From contig NC_043743.1 of assembly GCF_004337985.1 (NCBI RefSeq), positions 4,228,186-4,292,185 of the forward strand: 64,000 nucleotides of DNA, in the 5' to 3' direction. The notes under the pieces are model-generated. The model had not been told where the DNA came from. It did not search any database and worked only from the letters and a program-made list of their open reading frames with translations. This document shows, one piece after another, positions 57,078 to 64,000 of the stretch (its first letter is position 1; the number at the start of each line of letters is the position of its first letter). This DNA comes from Pyricularia pennisetigena. Its lineage: Eukaryota; Ascomycota; Sordariomycetes; Magnaporthales; Pyriculariaceae. The position numbers and the translations under genes were made by a program.

Positions 57078-59374
57078 AATTCGCAGGTCGAAAACCCAAA
57101 TTTAATAAATATAAGTTACGTGCATTGTCTTTGTTTTCAAACCCAAAAAGAATAAAAAAAAAGCCCACTTAAAACGGTAAACTAAATAGCTACTAGCAGG
57201 CCTTAAATAGCCCTCAAAGTGCTAAATGGCTAGCTGCTTTAACGTTTGAATTAAACCAAATCGTTACTGCAAAAATTTTCCGTTTTATAACTAAAATTCA
57301 AATGCTTACAGGCCGTAAACTCGTTTTTACCCGGCCGTATTTAAATTAAAAACAAGATAAAGTAATAAGCCCATAAAATATAAGATTAAGTTGATTATCA
57401 AGGGTTTTTTACAGGTTAAAGGCCTAAATTATATTAAAATATTTGCTAACTCTAATATACCATTTACCAGGCGTATAATACTAGCTATAATTAATACACA
57501 AAATTGGGAGATAAAACAAACCGATTTTATCGGTGCGTTTTCAAGTATTGATTTTACCTACGTAAATATATATTTGCAAATTCCAGACGGTTTTAACGAA
57601 TGGGCCAAAATTTGTACCCTTACCACCGCTAAAATTTAAGTGGAAATTGGTTATAATCCGAAAAAATTGCAGGTTATACAATTGGAAAAAACGTTATAGG
57701 GTTTAAAACAGGGTCCACAAAAATGGCAAAACAAATTTGAAAGCCTATTTTTTAAAAAAGGTTTTAAATTATTAACCTTTAATCCCGCTGTTTTTTTTAA
57801 AGTTGAATCCATATATTTTATCGTTATTTTTGTAAACGATTGCCTGCTAATAGGTCCTAAGTTGCATTTTATTTAGGATTTAAAAACCTGTTTTAATAAA
57901 GTATACGCGTTGGAAGACAGGGGCCCTGCACCCTATTTTTTAGGCGTTTAAATTATGAAAGATAGGTTGAAACGCCTATTTTGGTTCCATTAAAGTTAAT
58001 ATATAAAGGAAGATAAAAAACGTTCGGGTTAATTAATTGCAGATTTATATTTATTCCTTTACAACCGGGTGTGCTGAAATATAGCGGGGGTAAACCCGTA
58101 AATGCGTTAAAAATTAAATTATTACCGCGTATTCTCGGTATCCTTATATATTTACTGCTATTAACGCCCCCGGATATCGGTTTTGCGGTTTAATGGTTTT
58201 TACGTTTTTTAACAAAAACCACTACAATCCATTTAACGGCAAATACAAACCTATTACGTTATTTAGCGGGTATTAAATCTTTATTTATTTGCTACGGAAA
58301 TAAAATATTTCAAACCGAATTACCACCCAATTTATTAATAGGGGGTTTTAAAAGTTTAAAATTACTGGGTTTTAATAATAGCGATTTTGCCGGGGCTAAA
58401 AAAGATTAAAAATCCATTTACGGATATTTATATACCTTATTTGGGGGCCCTATAACGTGGAAATGCAAAAAAGCTAATATTATAGTTTTAAATATTCCAA
58501 AAACGGAAACCGATGTTTTAGCGGAAGTTTTGCGTAAAATATAATGGTTTAAAAACTTATTTATAAAAATTGGACTATTTATCAAAAGCTTTATTGTAAT
58601 ATTTGATAATAATACAGGTTTTATAATTAACGTATATAACCTTACGCACTATTAACGTATTAAATATACGTTATTAAAACTTCATTATATACGGGAGTTA
58701 ATTACAAAAAAATTAATAATTTTAAAATACCTGGAATCCAAACAAATACCCGCCAATAATTTAGCAAAACCCCTAACGTTTCCAATTTATAAAGTCTTTT
58801 TAAAACTTATAGGGTTTAAACCCCTAAAAATATAGTTTTTACCTACTGAGTTTTAGGGCATTTAATTAATTCGTTAATTAATTACCCATTACTTTTTTTT
58901 GTTTGCAAATATAGGATTTTTATTAGCCCAATACCGGCCGTATTACCCGAGTTTACCCTGCACAGGTTAATTAATAAACAAATTATACCGACCTTATACC
59001 CAAAGTTTAATTAAAATTGAAAAAGATCATATTTTGGGCGATTTACGCATTCGAAATACTTTATATAATATATTTAATTTGGATTATTACCAACGAACAG
59101 CCAAATTAGCTACCTGGCTTAATACCTAATTCCGTAATCAATATTATGCAAATTGGGGGTTCGAATCCGGGGGTTATTATAATTTTGGGGGTTTTTTCCG
59201 ATTCGGGGGTTCGTCCATTTCGGGGTTACAGGTCGGTATAAAGGGCTTAATTATCCAAGGGGTTTATATCGGGAGTTCGAATCGGGTTGGGATATAAGGG
59301 GGATCTTTTTTTTAAAGTTTTATTTATTATGTACTTCTTTTTCCGACTTTATATAAATGGTAGCAAAAAAAGGG

Positions 59375-59929
59375 TGTTAATTATATGCGTTATCTAGCAT
59401 GTAATGGGTCCCTTTTTATTTATATATAAACTATAACTAATAATACCGAAATGGGGCTGTTAAAGCTGTCGGATTTTCTATTATATTTTATATATTGTAG
59501 GAATTGCGATTCAAAATCAGCGAATAGGGTTTCACTCTATACCGGGTTTAATACCCACCCTGCATTTACAAATCAATCACCCTGTACCGGGTTGAAATTT
59601 TCACCAAATTAGCAAATTAGTGCGAACCCAAAAATGGTTTATTTGGAAATAAAGGTATTTTTTCAATAACGTATACAAAATAAATTTTCGGAAAATCGTG
59701 TGCGGTACCGGAACTTCTTGCGGGGTGCGGACTCCCATTTCGATGTCGGAAAATATATAAGGGAGATAAAGTAAAATATCCCCCACCAATGAATTGAATT
59801 TATTAATCCCAAGAATTAGTGAATTTAGTGTATTTAAACCCTGTAATTACAGGCTTTTACAACGCAATTAGCACCACGCCCCACCTAGGCTAATGCCTAA
59901 CCCCCTGTTAGCAACCTATTTTGTTAACA
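59375..59929 (+). repeat. 3' LTR of copia element C
   Basis: 555 bp, TGTTAATTATATGCG...TTGTTAACA, with intact TG...CA ends; followed by GATAC. Confidence 0.88.
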
Positions 59930-60151
59930 GATACCACCTGCCCTTAATCCGTTTATGGCGCTACTGGTTTTTTGATAATTTGTCAATTTTCGATTTTTCT
60001 TTATATTATTTTGTTTTTGAACCAAACTTTAGAACCTTTTGCACATGGAGGGTTGCATACGCATATTTACCGATATATTCAATTTGGCTCTCAACACCCT
60101 TTTATATAAACAGTAAAATCAGCGGATAGGCAAAATATATACATTTTCATA

Positions 60152-60944
60152 ACGTTGGGTACCCCCTGATGGCCACCCCGCCTTATGGGCACCCTTTTTA
60201 CACCAAAACTGCCCTTTTGGAAATCGTTATAAAAAATCGAGTAAAAATCCTATTGATACCATTTCGACAACGTATATAGGGATTTAATCGTGGAACCCAT
60301 ACCCAAAAGGATTTTTAGATATATATAATATATCTTCAAAGTTTGGCGGTTATATCCGGCGTTAGATTTTCCCATATAAATTGTATGGTAACGAAAAACG
60401 GTAATAATTACGGCAATTTCCCGTTTTAGAAGCCAAAATTACAAATATTATCAAATTGTTACTTGTCCAGCCAACCACTTAATTGAATACTGTTTATTTG
60501 CTATCTGTCGCTACGATATACGTAATATTTATATAACCACTATAAGCTTATATGGAATATAAATATATATCCGCTAATTAAACGTTAAATGTGTCGTAAA
60601 AAAACAGGGCAACTACTTTAGTAAAGTTATATATTCATATTATAATTATTTTTTGAAATTTGGCTTTTAAAACTGGAAATTGCGGTAATTATTGCCGTTT
60701 TTCGTTACCATATAAAATGTATGGGAAAATCTGAAGCTGGATTTAACCGCCAAACCTTCAACATATATTACACATATTTGAAAATCCGTTTCGGTATGGG
60801 TTCTACTATTAAATCCCTACATACTTTGTTAAAATGGTATCGATACGATTTCTATTCGATTTATTATAACGCTTTCCAAAAGGGGAGTTTTGGTGTAAAA
60901 AGGGTGCCCATAAGGGGGGGTGGCCCTCACGGGGTACCTAACGT
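60152..60944. mobile_element. Fold-back MITE with very long terminal inverted repeats
   Basis: Ends ACGTTGGGTACCCC and GGGGTACCTAACGT, flanked by TA. The inverted similarity continues inward for about 290 bp on each side (60152 to about 60445, against about 60650 to 60944), leaving a loop of about 200 bp. Shared blocks include GGGCACCCTTTTTACACC, AGGGATTTAAT and TTTGGCGGTTA. 793 bp, no coding capacity. Its tips resemble those of pogo-like element 2 (ACGTCGGGTACCCC), whose transposase could have moved it. Confidence 0.85.
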
Positions 60945-61549
60945 TATATAATTTACAATTGAAACGCCTTTGTATTTTTACCAGTTTTAACAACAATAGA
61001 ACCAAGAGTTCAGGGATTGGATAAAGTATATAAACAGACGTCCACGTAAGTGTCGATTTATAATACCGGTGTTGATTATTCTTTATACAAAAGAATGTTA
61101 AATTTGTATTATTTGCTTATATCTTGCTTTATTAAATTAATTCCATATTATTTTGTTTTTCAACCGAATATTATAACTCCTGCACGTGGGGGTGGCAGAG
61201 GTATAAATAGTAAAATAGTGAGCTTTGGTCTTTATAAAGTATCATATAAACCATTGAATAAGCGGATAGGTACGGTTCACACAATTTTATATAAAATTTA
61301 CAAACGAAGCGCTTGTATAGTTTCATTAATCTGAATGGTGATGAAATTAAAGTAGTAGGGTTTAAATTACTTATATAAATAAACTGCCACGTAAAGCCTG
61401 ATCTACAATGCCGGGTCTTAGTAGTTTTTCATATAAAAAAATGCTAAATGTGTATTATTTATTTATTTCTTGATTTTTTTTAACTAATTTTATATTATTT
61501 CTGTTTTGGGGCCAAATTTCAAGGTTCTTGCTCAAGGGGGGGGNNATAC

Positions 61550-62009
61550 TGTTACGATTAAGGTATCGGGTAACCTGTTCTTAGGGTAAAGTACAGTGGG
61601 TTAAAGCAGCTGAGCGTCTTAACTGGGTAACTGGGGTTTTTAATAACTGGGGTGAAATTATTATCGTTTTCAAGTAAAGATTAGGGTTAAGTAAAATTTA
61701 ATTGCTGCTAAAGCAATGCTAAAATCGAATTTATTTATATAATAATAAATATTTTTTTATATATTTGGATGATAATTCCGTATAAATGATTATAATCACT
61801 CTGGGGTAATTATGGCCAGGGGTGATCATTTCTTTGGCAATAATCGTGGTTACCTCCGCCCGGTAATTGGGTTAAAGTCTCTTATTTTATCGTTACGTAA
61901 CCCTATATATTCTAATTTTTGCTCGTATTTCGAAGTTCCCGCTAATTCCCGCCTGGGTTCCGACATTCTTTTTTGTTTAATAATACCGGTTGCAATCCTG
62001 GTCGCAATA
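61550..62009 (-). repeat. Gypsy 3' LTR
   Basis: About 460 bp with TGTTACGA at one end and a degenerate inverted counterpart at the other. The junction with TIR element 7 carries two N (61544-61545), so the target duplication cannot be read. Confidence 0.6.
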
Positions 62010-62449
62010 TGAGGTCTTTTTTTCAAAACAAAATCCCGTGGCCTTGCAAATAGGTCCTATTTTTATTTTTTTCGATTTTTAGGGTTTTACTGTTTTTTTT
62101 CGCCTACCGCGATATCGTTTCAAATAAATAAACGATTATAGTCCGCGCGTTTTATTTTCACGTTATCCCTCCGTCACGAGGGTTTAACCAAAATTATTAT
62201 TTTTGGGGGTTTCGAAATTATACCGTGTTTTTTTTGTAAAGCTCGCGGCCATTCGTCTCCTATAATCGTATCGAATTTTCGATATAGTAAATGCGTTCGT
62301 CGGGGTCAGAAATGTAATGCGTTTTCCGTTGTTATTATTAATTATAAATGGGTTTTTTCTCTTACGTATATAAGCTTTATTATAATTTAGACCGTTCCTA
62401 AGAAATCGTTCAAATTAGCAAAAGAAAACTGGAATTAAAAGAATTTAAA

Positions 62450-62758
62450 ATGGAGGACGATATTTTTTGTTTCCAATAGGAAACTGCTCGTTTATAACGA
62501 AAATTTTCCGAACAATTTAATTAGTTACTACGTTTACGCAAACAAAAACGTTTTTTCCAATTTCGCAACGAAGCCGAAGCCGCTCGTTTGGATGCTAAAC
62601 TATTGGTTAAGAATACTAAGGAAAGGGATCGTTTGGGTGTCGATAAATTGTTTTTCGATAATCCCTCCGAATCGAGGTTAGTCCCGGAGTTGAATTTTTT
62701 GGATTACGTCAATATTATTAGCTGGTCCTCGGTATTGGGTACCGATCCGTGCAATTAG
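62450..62758 (+). pseudogene. Antisense coiled-coil frame within the gypsy element
   Basis: ATG at 62450, 103 codons to TAG. Starts MEDDIFCFQ and contains LLRLRKQKRFFQFRNEAEAA, then LDAKLLVKNTKERDRLGVDKL and SWSSVLGTDP. The three internal stops are all TAG/TAA where one C-to-T change restores Gln, so the frame was once open and was degraded by RIP. The composition (Leu/Lys/Arg/Glu heptads) predicts a coiled coil. From memory, proteins with an LRKQ.RFL helix are common in fungal repeats; I do not know their function. It lies on the strand opposite to integrase, between LTR and chromodomain. Confidence 0.6.
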
Positions 62759-62894
62759 TCTTTTGCAGGTTTAATTTTTAAAAATGGTAAATAGTATTTT
62801 TTTAGGTCGTTTTCTTTTTTTTGTTTATTTTGTTCGCAAATCCAATTCCTGGTAATATGGGCGGAACAGTCTTTTGCAATTTCGGAAATAGTTA

Positions 62895-63023
62895 AAGAAA
62901 TTCCCAAATATGTTTCTTGTATTTATAATTTTCCCATTTAACGAGGTATTTTGTTTTACCGTAGTTGCATTTGTGGTCCAGTATTTGTTCGACGTTATAC
63001 GTTCTATTTGCGTCGATTTCAAC
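62895..63023 (-). pseudogene. Chromodomain at the end of the gypsy integrase
   Basis: Minus-strand frame VEIDANRTYNVEQILDHK, then YGKTKYLVKWENY and KKHIWEFL before a TAA. This is the canonical chromodomain order (VExI...YLVKW.gY...tWE), which targets chromoviruses to heterochromatin. Confidence 0.8.
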
Positions 63024-63617
63024 TGTTTTTTTATATACTAATACCGTATGGTATTGGTCCTAGAAAAATACGTGGAACGTTGGGTGGATTGTTTTGATAT
63101 TTCGTAATAAATGTTTGTATTTAGTTTCGCTAATCTTTTTATCGATTTTAAAGGATCCAAGTTTTTTAAAATTAAATGTGCTATTTGGTCGTTGTTTTTA
63201 ATATTGCGTCGAGTAAAATAAACGTTATTTCCTTCCTAGAAAAACAGTTTTTTTATCCGATGTTGGTTAGCATATTTGGTTATTTTCTTTCGTACGAATT
63301 TTAGTTTTTGTTGGAATTTTTATTGGAGTTTTCGTAATTCGTTTGCTTGTTTATCGGTTTATGGGGCCGTAATTGTGGTTTTAAGTTTTCCATAAACCGT
63401 AGGGTTAAGTTCGTAGCTAAAATAAAGCGGGGTTATTTTGGTATTTTAATTTTTAAGCTGTTACACGCGAATTGTGCCGTTGGTAGTAGTTACACCCAAT
63501 TATCCTGTTTATAATTTATATAATATTTTAAATACTGTTCAGTATTTGATTCTTTCGTTTTGCTTATCCATTTATTTGTGGGTGGAATATTGTAAACAAC
63601 TTGTGGTTGGTTCCTAG

Positions 63618-63959
63618 CTATTTTATTAGAAATTTCCATAATTGTAATGTAAAAAACTTATTTTTGTTTATAATAATGCTTTTTAGAAATCCTTGGTTGC
63701 TGACAATTATTCGAAGGAAAATGTAAACAATTCTTTCGGCGTTGCTTCTTTCTTTATAGGGTAAGAAATAAATGTATTTGGCGAATTTGTCCATTATAAT
63801 CAATATATTATTATATTTAATTTTAATAAATGGTTTCTCGGAAGTTGGTGATTTGACGATAAAATCTATTTTAATGGCATACCAAGTTTTGTTAGGGGTT
63901 GGTAGAAGTTGTAAAAACTTGTTAAGCTTATGTTTTACGGATTTGGTTTTTCCGCACAA
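63618..63959 (-). pseudogene. Ty3/gypsy integrase core, open fragment
   Basis: 113 codons. CGKTKSVKHK ends the zinc-binding part, FLQLLPTPNKTWYAIKIDFI carries the first catalytic aspartate, IIMDKFAKYIYFLPYKE and NAERIVYIFL follow, then IIVSNQGFLKSIIINKN, where the second catalytic aspartate (ISDRD in active relatives) has become N. Inactive through RIP. Confidence 0.8.
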
Positions 63960-64000
63960 TCCGCAATTTTTGATAGTTTTTCATACTTTTTATCGTATTT

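Larger units (their letters stand above)
42658..59929 (+). mobile_element. Copia element C, split by nested insertions
   Basis: 5' LTR 42658-43211, 3' LTR 59375-59929, 5-bp target duplication GATAC on both sides (42653-42657 and 59930-59934). The leader is split at 43765/52103 by copia B. Gag (from ATG 52376) is split by TIR element 8 at 53591-55431. Protease follows at about 55440-56200, then a deleted integrase (junction about 56499), reverse transcriptase about 57230-57960, RNase H about 58220-58830, and a polypurine tract AAAAAAAGGG before the 3' LTR. The protease active site reads D-I-G-N. Heavily RIPed and non-autonomous. Confidence 0.88.
42359..61543 (+). mobile_element. TAGTCTCAG-family TIR element 7, host of the large nest, right end not seen
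   Basis: Left terminus TAGTCTCAGGGC at 42359, five bases after the end of element 5. Its sequence is interrupted at GGATAC by copia element C and resumes at 59930 with GATACCACCTGCCC, exactly as in other family members. It is interrupted again by a fold-back MITE (60152-60944) and runs to two N at 61544-61545, after which a gypsy LTR begins. Confidence 0.75.
61550..64000 (-). mobile_element. Ty3/gypsy chromovirus, minus strand, cut by window end
   Basis: A 3' LTR (61550-62009, beginning TGTTACGATTAAGG and ending TCGCAATA) is followed, reading rightwards on the minus strand, by a chromodomain (62895-63023) and an integrase core (63618-63959). Reverse transcriptase and the other LTR would lie beyond 64000. 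RIP stops are present, but domains are readable. Confidence 0.8.

Overview
The window looks like a filamentous ascomycete (Pezizomycotina, most likely a plant-associated Sordariomycete). The evidence is short GT-AG introns with CTAAC/CTGAC branch sites, a Zn2Cys6 regulator, an RCO-3-type hexose transporter, a highly reducing polyketide synthase relic, small secreted proteins, and transposons degraded by repeat-induced point mutation (RIP). The species cannot be named from the sequence.

Bases 1 to about 19121 have ordinary composition and hold genes. In order: a secreted 140-aa protein (693-1213, +); an RCO-3-like hexose transporter (2914-5012, -); a four-carbon acid sugar kinase (7402-8961, -); a 5'-truncated AAA ATPase (-) and a 5'-truncated sugar transporter (+) that meet at a poly-A tract (9407-10473); a second secreted protein (11111-11553, +); an S33/TAP-like hydrolase (12621-14401, -, 5' end in an assembly gap); a divergent Zn2Cys6 transcription factor (15185-16937, +); and scrambled pieces of a polyketide synthase (17760-18830). 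Very long A/T homopolymers and two N gaps are confined to this part.

From 19122 to 64000 the window is one AT-rich nest of transposons. I could date insertions relative to each other from target duplications. A family of about 1.4-1.9 kb elements has TAGTCTCAG...CTGAGACTA ends and 9-bp target duplications. Copia elements have about 555-bp LTRs and 5-bp duplications (GATAC for the outer one at 42658-59929, GAATT for the one inside it at 43766-52102). There are also pogo/Fot1-like elements, a fold-back MITE, a 661-bp solo-LTR-like insertion with Pol III boxes, and a Ty3/gypsy chromovirus running off the right edge. Most stop codons in their genes are one C-to-T or G-to-A change from sense codons, as RIP predicts.

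The most interesting object is a third small secreted protein gene (37108-37690). It is intact and cysteine-rich, and sits in a 1.2-kb island between transposons. Its last 27 or so codons, stop codon and 3' flank are clearly homologous to the end of the 661-bp LTR-like element found 10 kb away. This looks like an effector candidate whose C terminus came from, or was copied into, a mobile element. All three secreted-protein genes share the same layout: signal peptide, one phase-1 intron and a nearby dibasic site.
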